Of a stretch of 64,000 nt of DNA, positions 34,460-42,629 are shown piece after piece. Made by a program: the position numbers and the translations under genes. The DNA comes from Luteococcus sanguinis (GTDB lineage: Bacteria; Actinomycetota; Actinomycetes; Propionibacteriales; Propionibacteriaceae), in NCBI RefSeq assembly GCF_039527675.1, contig NZ_BAAAKI010000016.1:79805-143804 (forward strand). Reading direction: 5' to 3'. The notes under the pieces were generated by a model, which searched no databases, was not told the DNA's origin, and saw only the letters and a program-made list of their open reading frames with translations. Each line of letters starts with the position of its first letter. The stretch's first letter is position 1.

Positions 34460-35656
34460 TCAGCGCTCCCGGAGCTTCTGCACCCGGCGGACTATTGCCT
34501 TGCGGGTCGCGCGGGCGGCGACGAGGTTCGCGTCCGTGGCCTGCTTGAGCGCGCGCTTGGCCGAGGGCTCCTTGACCGGCTTCGCGGCCTTGGGCTGGGA
34601 CGGTGACTTGGGCGCGGCCGGTGCCGGCTGGGGCTTGGTCGGCGCAGCGATCGGCTGGGGCGTGGTTGGCTGGGGCGTGGTCACCGTGGGCTTGGCCCCA
34701 CCGGCGGCCGCGGGCCAGATGGTCGCCCAGGGGCCGGACTCCTTGGCGGCGAGCTGGTCGGCGTCCACCATCGTGTTCACCAGCTGCTCCGCCCACAGCC
34801 GGCGGTGGCTGCGGATGCCCTCGCGGTGCTGCTCGCACAGCTCCTTCGTCCGCGCCTGCAGGGCATTGACGGCCTCGCGGGCGCGGGGCTCGTCCCAGCC
34901 CTGCAGCTCGTCGTAGACCGACGCGGCGCTGTCGTGGCGGCGCAGGTCGATGTACAGCGAGGGGTCGACCAGCCGGTCCATCCAGGTCGAGCCGAGGTAG
35001 ATCGGCACGCAGGCGCCCTTCACGGCGTGCCAGAACTTCTCGGTCACGTAGTCGGGCAGGTAGGTGTTCTCCAGCGCCGAGTTGAAGCGGTACTCCTGCA
35101 GCAGGTCGATCTTGATCTGGGTCCAGCTGCGCTCACCGTCACCGCCACGGTGCATGCCGAGCGTCGGCAGCGGCTCCCAGCCCTTGCCGTAGATGTCGAG
35201 CAGTCCGCGCGCCACGCCCTCCTGGGCCAGCTGCAAGCGTGCCTGGACGAGGTCACCCTCGACCCGCTTCCAGTTCTGCTGGGTGTTCCCGGCGACCATG
35301 CAGGCCTGCTTCGTCGCCCGTCCCCAGTCGAAGTCGGCGAACTGGGCGTCGTCGAACTCGATGAAGAACTGCCACACGTCGGCGAAGTCGCCCAGCGACA
35401 GGTCGTAGGTGCGGATGTCGGTTCCCTGCACCACCTCGCGGCGCGGACGTCCGAACAACGGACGCGGCTCGATCGTGGCGGCCAGCACCTTCGGGACCTT
35501 GCCCACCAGCGCGGGCAGGGCGTCGTTGAAGGAGGTCAGGGCCCAGTCGGCGGCGGCGAGGTCGTCGGTGATCTCGTAGCCGGCGCGGGCCAGCGCGTCC
35601 TTGGTGTGGCCATAGGTGAGGACATTGTCCGGGCGGTGCAGGTACACCTTGCTCAT
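34460..35656 (-). CDS. glycosyltransferase family 10 (fucosyltransferase-like)
   Basis: A 398-residue enzyme. The GT10 nucleotide-binding signature YRFNSALENTYLPDYVTEKF with CVPIYLGSTWMDRL (about residues 190-235) matches alpha-1,3-fucosyltransferases. The last 100 residues are a Pro/Thr/Lys/Ala-rich basic tail (KPQPAPAAPKSP) ending in an Arg/Lys-rich helix that may hold it at the membrane. It is last of a minus-strand operon with the Wzm/Wzt exporter, so it probably adds a deoxyhexose or related sugar to the exported glycan. Donor sugar unknown. Confidence 0.85.
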   Translation of the reverse strand: MSKVYLHRPDNVLTYGHTKDALARAGYEITDDLAAADWALTSFNDALPALVGKVPKVLAATIEPRPLFGRPRREVVQGTDIRTYDLSLGDFADVWQFFIEFDDAQFADFDWGRATKQACMVAGNTQQNWKRVEGDLVQARLQLAQEGVARGLLDIYGKGWEPLPTLGMHRGGDGERSWTQIKIDLLQEYRFNSALENTYLPDYVTEKFWHAVKGACVPIYLGSTWMDRLVDPSLYIDLRRHDSAASVYDELQGWDEPRAREAVNALQARTKELCEQHREGIRSHRRLWAEQLVNTMVDADQLAAKESGPWATIWPAAAGGAKPTVTTPQPTTPQPIAAPTKPQPAPAAPKSPSQPKAAKPVKEPSAKRALKQATDANLVAARATRKAIVRRVQKLRER

Positions 35657-35683
35657 GGCGGCTCCTGTCGAAGGGGTCTGTAA

Positions 35684-36538
35684 CTACTCGCCCTGCGGTT
35701 CCAGGAACTGCTCGGGCAGCTTGCGGGCCTCGTAGGCGGCGACGACGTCCTGCGAGGGGCCGTCCATCACGAGTCGTCCGTGGTCGAGCCACAGGGCGCG
35801 GGTGCACATGTCGGTCACCGTGTTCGCGCTGTGCGAGACGAGGAAGACCGTGCTGGCCTCCTCCAGGATCTCGTGCAGCTTCGCCATCGACTTCTTCTGG
35901 AAGGCCGAGTCACCGGTGGCCAAGGCCTCGTCGATCATCAGGACGTCGGGACGAGAAGCCGTCGAGATCGCGAACCGCAGGCGCGCGCCCTGGCCGGAGG
36001 AATAGGTGCCCATCGGACGGTCGATCGCCTCGCCGATATCGGCAAGTTCGACGATCGAGTCGTAGTTCTCCCTGACCTCGGCGGGTGTCATGCCCAGCGC
36101 TTGGCCACCGATGTAGACATTGCGCTCGCCAGTCAGCTGGTTGAGCAGCACGGCATTGACTCCGAGCAGCGAGGGCTGGCCCTTGATCCACACCCGTCCA
36201 TTGGTGGGCGGCAGCAGGCCGGCGAGGGAGCGTAGCAACGTCGACTTGCCGGAACCGTTGTGGCCGATGATGCCGATGCTCTCGCCCTGGCGAGCCACGA
36301 ACGAAACGTCCTTGACGGCGGGCACGTAGCGCACCGAACCGATCTGACGCTCGCGCTGGGTGAGCCGCTTCAGGCCCATGTTCTCGCCCTGGCCGGTGGC
36401 GACGCCACGCTTCTTGCTGCCGAGCACCTGGTAGGTGACGTCCACGTGCCAGGCGATGACGGCGGGCGGGTTGTCGTTCGGCTCCATCGGGATCACGGTC
36501 GGGGCGGGCTGCGTCAACTGCGGTTGCTTGTCTGCCAT
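35684..36538 (-). CDS. polysaccharide ABC transporter ATP-binding protein (Wzt/TagH type)
   Basis: A 284-residue ATPase: Walker A IGHNGSGKST, the short Q-loop region of O-antigen/teichoic-acid exporters (VLLNQLTGERNV), signature YSSGQGARLRFAI and Walker B VLMIDEALATGD. There is no long C-terminal carbohydrate-binding domain, so it is closer to TagH-like or minimal Wzt. The ATG at 36538 starts MADKQPQ, 4 bp after the permease stop. It powers export of undecaprenyl-linked glycan. Confidence 0.92.
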   Translation of the reverse strand: MADKQPQLTQPAPTVIPMEPNDNPPAVIAWHVDVTYQVLGSKKRGVATGQGENMGLKRLTQRERQIGSVRYVPAVKDVSFVARQGESIGIIGHNGSGKSTLLRSLAGLLPPTNGRVWIKGQPSLLGVNAVLLNQLTGERNVYIGGQALGMTPAEVRENYDSIVELADIGEAIDRPMGTYSSGQGARLRFAISTASRPDVLMIDEALATGDSAFQKKSMAKLHEILEEASTVFLVSHSANTVTDMCTRALWLDHGRLVMDGPSQDVVAAYEARKLPEQFLEPQGE

Positions 36539-36542
36539 TGGT

Positions 36543-37451
36543 TCAGCCCCGTCCGTACTTTGCCTCGTCGCGCCAGAAGATCCACAGTCCGGCGACGGGC
36601 AGCACGATCGCGTAGGCGATGCCTGCTGCCCACATCTTCCAGTCGACCGCGAACTCACCGAGCATCGCCTGGCGCACCAGGCTCAGCGTCAGCGCGAAGG
36701 GCTGGTACTCGAGCAGGTAGTAGAGCAGCGGGTGGTGCTGGGTGACCGAGGCGATCGAGAAGAAGACGCCCGAGACATAGCGGAGCAGGCGGGTGAACAC
36801 CGGGATCAGGTTCCAGATGTCGGCGCTCATGTTCACGAAGCGCGCCAGGATCAACACGAATCCGGTCTGGATCAGCGCGTGGATGATCAGCGCCGGGATG
36901 AGCAAGATCCACTTGAGGTGGGGCAGGTCACCGGTGAAGGGGACGATCAGCATCAGCATCGCGATGCTCACCGCGGCCTCCAACAGCTCGGTGACGACGC
37001 TGGAGATCGGCAGCACCGCGCGCGGGAAGTGCAGCGCCCGCACCAGACCGGTGTTGTTGAGGATCGAGCGCGAACCGCTGGTCATCGTCGAGGCGGTCAT
37101 GCCGAAGATGATGATGCCGATCGACAGGTAGCCGACGTAGTTGTGCATGCCGCCGTGGGTCTTGAGCAGGAAGCCGAAGACGAAGAAGTAGGTGGCGATC
37201 GTCAGCAGCGGGTTCACGATCGCCCACATCTGCCCGAACTTCTGGCCCTCGTTGCGCGCCTGGTACTTGGCCAACGAGAGGGTCCAGATGAAGTTGCGCC
37301 GACCCCACAGGTCCTTCAGGTACTGGCCGAAGGGCGGGCGGCTGCCCACCGACTTCAGACCATTGCCACCGGCGATCTCCTGCAGCTGGTCAAGCGTCAT
37401 GTCGGCGACGGGTGTCGACGGCATGGGTGGCGTCAGGGCATCTGCTGCCAT
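36543..37451 (-). CDS. polysaccharide ABC transporter permease (Wzm/TagG type)
   Basis: A 302-residue ABC-2 permease. The N-terminal amphipathic region (RNFIWTLSLAKYQARNEGQKFGQMWAIVNPLL) is the family's gate helix, then six transmembrane helices. ATG 37451 follows AGGAGG; a GTG at 37463 overlaps that ribosome site and is unlikely. Together with the ATPase it moves a lipid-linked polysaccharide or teichoic acid across the membrane. Confidence 0.92.
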   Translation of the reverse strand: MAADALTPPMPSTPVADMTLDQLQEIAGGNGLKSVGSRPPFGQYLKDLWGRRNFIWTLSLAKYQARNEGQKFGQMWAIVNPLLTIATYFFVFGFLLKTHGGMHNYVGYLSIGIIIFGMTASTMTSGSRSILNNTGLVRALHFPRAVLPISSVVTELLEAAVSIAMLMLIVPFTGDLPHLKWILLIPALIIHALIQTGFVLILARFVNMSADIWNLIPVFTRLLRYVSGVFFSIASVTQHHPLLYYLLEYQPFALTLSLVRQAMLGEFAVDWKMWAAGIAYAIVLPVAGLWIFWRDEAKYGRG

Positions 37452-37506
37452 GTCGTCGCACACCTCCTGGAAGTCATGACCGGGCTGGGGAAGCGCTCCG
37501 GACTGT

Positions 37507-39267
37507 TCATGGCGCGACCAGCCCCGTCGGGGCGGTGCGCGCCTTTGAGTACGTTACTTGATAGGCCTGCGCGTTCCGGCTCCACGTGCGCTCTTCGCGC
37601 ACCCATTTCCGTCCCGCCGCCCCGCGCGCTCTCAGGGCGTCCACAGAGGCCAGCTCGTCGGCGATGGCGTCGGCCCAGGCGGTGACGTCGTCCGCCGGTG
37701 CCAGGTGCAGGCAGCCGGAGTCGTCCGCCGTCTCGCGCAGTGGGGGCAGGTCGCTGGCCAGCACGGGGACGCCTGCGGCCATCGCCTCCAGGTGCTTCAA
37801 CGGTGGGACGAGCAACGTCACCGGGGTCTGCGAACGGGGGACGACGAACAGGTCCATCGCGGCCAGGTGCTCACGGACCCTTGAGTGGGGAACCCGGCCG
37901 GTGAAGTGCGCGCGGTCACCCAACGGCTGGGCGAGCCGACGGACCTCGGCCAGCGCCGGACCGGACCCGACCACCAGGAGGTGCACCCGTGGGTCGTCCA
38001 GCTGGCACACGGCGCGGACGACGGTCTCGAGCCCCTCATAGGCATTGACGGTGCCGGAGAAGCCGACGACCAGGGCATCGGACGGAAGGTCGAGCGCGGC
38101 ACGGGCGGCGTCGCGGTCGGCGGGTTCAGCCAGCAGGTCGTCGGCAACGGCATTGGGGACGACGTCGACCTTGTCGGCCGGGACGCCACGGGCAACCATC
38201 TGGTCGCGCATCGAACGGCTGAGCGTGACGACGCGGTCGGCGGCCAACATGCAGTCGAGCTCGGCCTGGCGGGAGAGGCGGTACTGGTCGGTGTCGGCCG
38301 AACCGCCGCGCGTGCGCCAGGTCTCCTCCAGGAAGCCGCGAACCTCGTATACCACCGCAAGCTCGTGGCGGCGCGCCACGGCGATGGCGACTTGGGCATT
38401 GTCGTGCTTGGAATGGGCGTGCAACAGGCTGGGACATGTCTGGGCGACCAAGTCGTCGACCAGTTCCACGGCCAGGTCGAGCCTCGATCCGGCGCCGGCC
38501 GGCAGGCGCCGGGCGGGTAGCAGCCGGTGGTATCGGACGCCGCGGACGGTGACCGCGGGGGCTGCGGCGGGGTGACCCTGGTCGACCGGGAATCCGACCC
38601 GGGTGACGACTTCGGCCGAGATGCCGGCGGCCACCTGTTGCTCGGCGATCGATTGGGTGCGGACCGTGTACCCGCTCTGGGCCTCGGGAAGGGCTGTGGT
38701 CACCAGATGCATGACCCGCTCCACATTCCTTGCCTCACCCACCACATTCCCCGAGCCCGTCGAGGGGATGATCCGACGACTGGTCTGCAGCGCGTCCAGG
38801 TCGCCCGACAGCTGGCGACGCAAGGTGGTGGCGCGCCCGCCCTTCGCGTCCGTGAGAGTGCCCAGGGCCTCGGTCAGGCGTCCCTCTCCCGCCAGCAGGC
38901 TGGCCATCACGACGGCGTACCCGGACGGTCGGGGCTCGGGCAGTGCCTCCAACAGCTCCCGCGCCCGGTCGGGTCGGTGCAGCACCAGGAGGGCGTCCGC
39001 AGCCCGTACCGTCAGCGCCGCGTCCCCGCGGGAGGCCAACCCCATCAGGGATTCGACGGCAGAGCTGGTGTTCCCGGAACTGGCCAGCGCGAGCTGCGCC
39101 GCGACGGGGTCCACGCGGCCGACCACACCCGACACCCGGGACCGGGCACCGCGGGGCAGTGCCCGCAGCACGGCCGACGACAACGCCTGGCGTCCTCGAC
39201 CCGCGTGCTTGGTGACCACCGACAACGCGACGGGCGCATTGCGCACCAAGCGGGAGGGGTCAGCCAT
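37507..39267 (-). CDS. GT4-type glycosyltransferase with helical N-terminal extension
   Basis: A 586-residue protein. Residues about 40-170 are helical and Ala/Arg-rich, resembling a TPR-like region. From about 190 it is a GT-B glycosyltransferase (donor-domain motifs VVGFSGTVNAYEGLETVVRA near 405-425 and VPPLKHLEAMAAGVPVLAS near 500-520). A copy of the dispersed repeat is read through between the two parts (residues about 167-182, STGSGNV heptad). First gene of the exporter operon, with AAGGAT just upstream. It probably builds the exported glycan. Confidence 0.85.
   Translation of the reverse strand: MADPSRLVRNAPVALSVVTKHAGRGRQALSSAVLRALPRGARSRVSGVVGRVDPVAAQLALASSGNTSSAVESLMGLASRGDAALTVRAADALLVLHRPDRARELLEALPEPRPSGYAVVMASLLAGEGRLTEALGTLTDAKGGRATTLRRQLSGDLDALQTSRRIIPSTGSGNVVGEARNVERVMHLVTTALPEAQSGYTVRTQSIAEQQVAAGISAEVVTRVGFPVDQGHPAAAPAVTVRGVRYHRLLPARRLPAGAGSRLDLAVELVDDLVAQTCPSLLHAHSKHDNAQVAIAVARRHELAVVYEVRGFLEETWRTRGGSADTDQYRLSRQAELDCMLAADRVVTLSRSMRDQMVARGVPADKVDVVPNAVADDLLAEPADRDAARAALDLPSDALVVGFSGTVNAYEGLETVVRAVCQLDDPRVHLLVVGSGPALAEVRRLAQPLGDRAHFTGRVPHSRVREHLAAMDLFVVPRSQTPVTLLVPPLKHLEAMAAGVPVLASDLPPLRETADDSGCLHLAPADDVTAWADAIADELASVDALRARGAAGRKWVREERTWSRNAQAYQVTYSKARTAPTGLVAP
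38721..38767. repeat. dispersed repeat inside a glycosyltransferase gene, copy D
   Basis: CCACATTCCTTGCCTCACCCA then CCACATTCCCCGAGCCCGTC: two 21-bp-spaced units, the second with the full core. On the coding strand it adds 7-residue units containing GNV/RNV in a linker between domains. Confidence 0.75.
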
Positions 39268-39480
39268 GGGGGAATCCTTCCACAGGCACCTGCGGCGCAC
39301 TGGTACGACCCGGGACCGGCTGAGAATCGGACGCCAGCGGGGCAGATCCGCGTTTGGATCGTTAAGGCCCGCATTTTCGTCCGTTCTTCAGCAGCAACAA
39401 TGACGAGCCGGTGGTGTCGGTGCGAGCCGATATCCTGCGAAGGCGGGACATTCCCCCTACCCGAGCCGATTGGAGCCGAA

Positions 39481-41370
39481 GTGGCCTCACGCGCCGACCA
39501 CATCCGCCGTCAACTGCAACGACAGGCGCGGGTCGCGCTCGCCGTCCCGAGCGATCCCGAGGCCCGGGCCCGGATCGTCCGCTCGGCCAAGAAGCGGGCT
39601 CGTGAGGCCAGGAACCGTGTCGCCGCGCTCGGCCCCGCGAAGTACCCGCTGCCCAAGCTCAAGCTCCCCGAGGGCCCCATCGCGCGTCCCGATCTGGTGG
39701 TCGCGACCATCCTCGACCCCTTCAGCGAGCTCGCCTTCACCTACGAGTGGAGCCAGGTGCCCGTCCAGCGCAAGGGCTGGGAGGAGCAGCTCACCGCAGC
39801 CAAGCCCCTGCTGCTGTTCGTCGAGAGCGCCTGGCGTGGCAACAACGGCACCTGGCAGAACGCGATGAAGGCCGGCGAGCAGCATCCCGACCTGGTCGGG
39901 CTGCTCGAGTGGTGCCGTACCAACGACGTGCCCTCGGTCTTCTGGAACAAGGAGGACCCGCCCAACTACGCGCGCTTCATCGAGACGGCCAAGCTCTTCG
40001 ACCAGGTCTTCACCGTCGATGCCGGCGTGATCCCCGACTACATCCGCGACCTCGGCCATGACCGCGTCGGACTGCTGCCCTTCGGTGCCCAGCCGAGGAT
40101 CCACAACCCCATCCGTCACGACCGCAATGGCGCGAAGCGTCCCTATGAGGTGGCCTTCGCCGGCACCTACTTTGCGGAGAAGCACCCCGAGCGGCGTGCA
40201 CAGATGGAGTATGTGCTCGACCCGGCGCGGTCCTTGGGCCTGCACATCTACTCCCGGATGCAGCGCGACGACTCCCGCTACCAGTTCCCGATAAAGTATC
40301 GCGCGAACATCGTCGGATCGCTGCCGTACGAGCAGATGCTGGCCGCCTACACCGCCTACAAGGTCTTCCTGAACGTCAACTCGGTGGTCGGCTCCCCGTC
40401 CATGTGCCCGCGGCGGCTGTTTGAGCTCTCCGCCGCGCAGACCGCCGTCGTCTCCTCGCCCGCAGCCTCCATCCCGGAGTTCTTCGGGGACGACATCACG
40501 GTCGTCCACGAGGCCGAGGAGACCAAGGTGCGGCTGGGCAACCTGCTCAAGCACGACGACCTGCGCGACCGGCAGGCGCTGCGCGCGCACCGCCGCGTGA
40601 TGGACTCCCACACCTACGGCGATCGCGTCGACACCGTGCTCACCTCGGTGGGGCTGCCCGCCCGCGACCGCGACCAGTCGATCTCGGTGATCGTGCCGAC
40701 GATGCGTCCCGAGCAGCTCGACAATGTCTGGCGCTTCATGGCCGCCCAAGTGCAGCCCAACCTCGAGCTGGTGCTGGTGCCGCACGGCTTCGTGCCGGAC
40801 GACGAACTGCTGGCCCGCCTCAAGGGCGAGCACGGCCTGGAGCGCGTCACGGTCGTCCCGGGCCAGAAGGACCAGACGCTGGGCACCCTGATGAACATGG
40901 GCGTGGAGGCAGCCAGCGGTCACTATGTCGCCAAGCTGGACGACGACAACTACTACGCGCCGCACTTCCTGTCCGACCTGGTGCGGGCCTTTGACTACAC
41001 CGATGCGCAGGTGGTCGGGAAGTGGGCCCACTACGTCCACATCGGCGACGAGACCGGCCCGACGCTGCTGCGTTTCGAGGACTCCGAGCACCGCTACGTG
41101 CGCCTGGTGCAGGGCGGGACCATCCTGACCCCGCGCGAGGTCGCCCTGGCCACCCGCTTCGAGGATCTGCCCCGCCGGGTCGACACGACCTTCCTGGAGA
41201 AGATCCACGCCGCCGGCGGACGCGTGTACTCGACCGACCGCTGGAACTTCGTCTCCGTGCGCGGCGCCGACCCGGGTGCGCACACCTGGAAGGTGTCCCA
41301 CGAGGACCTGCTGGCCCGTTCCTCACGGTTAGTCTTCAACGGCGACGCCGTCGCCCACGTCACGGTCTGA
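39481..41370 (+). CDS. two-domain glycosyltransferase (CgeB-like plus GT2)
   Basis: A 629-residue protein starting at GTG 39481 after a TTGGAG site and a TATCCT -10 (39431-39436). Residues about 60-390 resemble the CgeB/Glyco_trans_1-2 family (VFWNKEDPPNYARF, FTVDAGVIPDYI, RPYEVAFAGTYF). Residues about 400-620 form a GT2 domain (SISVIVPTMRPEQL, metal-binding AKLDDDNYY). First of three glycosyltransferase genes with 15- and 17-bp gaps. An open frame extends far upstream but has no start signal. Confidence 0.83.
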   Translation: MASRADHIRRQLQRQARVALAVPSDPEARARIVRSAKKRAREARNRVAALGPAKYPLPKLKLPEGPIARPDLVVATILDPFSELAFTYEWSQVPVQRKGWEEQLTAAKPLLLFVESAWRGNNGTWQNAMKAGEQHPDLVGLLEWCRTNDVPSVFWNKEDPPNYARFIETAKLFDQVFTVDAGVIPDYIRDLGHDRVGLLPFGAQPRIHNPIRHDRNGAKRPYEVAFAGTYFAEKHPERRAQMEYVLDPARSLGLHIYSRMQRDDSRYQFPIKYRANIVGSLPYEQMLAAYTAYKVFLNVNSVVGSPSMCPRRLFELSAAQTAVVSSPAASIPEFFGDDITVVHEAEETKVRLGNLLKHDDLRDRQALRAHRRVMDSHTYGDRVDTVLTSVGLPARDRDQSISVIVPTMRPEQLDNVWRFMAAQVQPNLELVLVPHGFVPDDELLARLKGEHGLERVTVVPGQKDQTLGTLMNMGVEAASGHYVAKLDDDNYYAPHFLSDLVRAFDYTDAQVVGKWAHYVHIGDETGPTLLRFEDSEHRYVRLVQGGTILTPREVALATRFEDLPRRVDTTFLEKIHAAGGRVYSTDRWNFVSVRGADPGAHTWKVSHEDLLARSSRLVFNGDAVAHVTV

Positions 41371-41385
41371 GCCGTAGGAGGAACG

Positions 41386-42612
41386 ATGAGCACCCCGCCC
41401 ACTCTGGTCGCGAGCTACTGCTTCCCGCCCTACATCGACACCTCGGCAGTGGTGGCTGCCAAGCGCGTCCGGCAGTTCGGCGAGAAGGTCGACGTGATCT
41501 GCAATGCGATGGACACCATCCGCCGCATCGACCCGAGCCTGACCGGGATCGCCGGCGATCTGGTCAACCGCTTCGCGGCTCTGCCTACGCCGAGCGCCTT
41601 CTCCAGCTGGCAGTCGATCACGGCCTACACGGCGCACGGCATGCGGACCGCCGAGCGCTGGCAGCGCGAGCAGGGGGAGCCCTACCGCAAGATGTACTCG
41701 CGGGCGCAGTTCACCGCGTCCCACTTCCTGGCCGGACGCTTCAAGGCGCTGAACCCGGACGTGGAATGGGTGGCCGAGTTCAGCGACCCGCTCAGCCACG
41801 ACGTGCTGGGACAGGTGCGCACCTCCCCGATGGCCAACGACGGCCTCGCCCGGGTGCTGGCCGCCGAGGTTGGACGGGCTGGCTTCAGCGTGCCGGAGGT
41901 GGGCAACGGCAACGAGTGGGCCGAGGTGGTGGCGCTGTCACTGGCCGACCGGATCATCTTCACCAACGAGCTGCAGCGCGACTTCATGCTCTCCCAACTG
42001 CACGACCAGCGCCTGGCCGAGCGGGCCGCCGCGCACGCCGAGGTCTCCCCGCACCCGACCCTGCCGCGCGAGTTCTACTCGATGGTCGAGAGCGACTACC
42101 AGGTCGAGCAGGGCGTGGTGAACATCGGTTACTTCGGCAACTTCTACGCCAACCGTGGCGTCGGCCTGCTGCTGGACGCGCTGGAACTGCTCGCCCCCGA
42201 CGACCGGGAGCGGCTGCGGCTGCACGTGTTCACCTCCGCGAAGTCGGGTGAGGACCTGACCGCCGTCGTGGAGGACCGCGAACTCGACAAGTACGTCCTG
42301 GTGCAGCCCTATGCGGAGTTCCTGGAGTTCCTGAACCTGGCCGACAAGATGGACCTGCTGCTCGTCAACGACGCGGTCACCCCGCCCGACGGCACGGTGA
42401 ACCCCTTCCTGCCGTCCAAGTGGAGCGACTACAAGGGCAGCACCACCCCGGTCTGGGCGGTGATCGAGGAGGGCAGCAGCCTGGACGCGCAGCCGGAGGG
42501 CAGCATCGCCGTCCGCACCCCCGTCGAGCACCTGACGGCCTACGCGCAGACGCTGCAGCGGCTGGCGCGCCACGGCGTGCCGCAGACCGCCCCCAAGCAC
42601 TTCGACGCCTGA
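41386..42612 (+). CDS. GT-B glycosyltransferase
   Basis: A 408-residue protein. The N-terminal half begins PTLVASYCFPPYIDTSAVVAAKR, a donor/acceptor loop typical of GT4-like enzymes. The C-terminal half has VNIGYFGNFYANRGVGLLLDAL and NDAVTPPDGTVNPFLPSKW. GGAGGAACG precedes the ATG. Second gene of the plus-strand operon. The sugar is unknown. Confidence 0.8.
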   Translation: MSTPPTLVASYCFPPYIDTSAVVAAKRVRQFGEKVDVICNAMDTIRRIDPSLTGIAGDLVNRFAALPTPSAFSSWQSITAYTAHGMRTAERWQREQGEPYRKMYSRAQFTASHFLAGRFKALNPDVEWVAEFSDPLSHDVLGQVRTSPMANDGLARVLAAEVGRAGFSVPEVGNGNEWAEVVALSLADRIIFTNELQRDFMLSQLHDQRLAERAAAHAEVSPHPTLPREFYSMVESDYQVEQGVVNIGYFGNFYANRGVGLLLDALELLAPDDRERLRLHVFTSAKSGEDLTAVVEDRELDKYVLVQPYAEFLEFLNLADKMDLLLVNDAVTPPDGTVNPFLPSKWSDYKGSTTPVWAVIEEGSSLDAQPEGSIAVRTPVEHLTAYAQTLQRLARHGVPQTAPKHFDA

Positions 42613-42629
42613 GACCCCGAGGAGAAGCC

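Noticed and set aside
39487..41301. A 604-residue minus-strand frame opposite the CgeB-like glycosyltransferase
   Set aside because: Shadow frame with no motif; the plus strand carries glycosyltransferase motifs in order.
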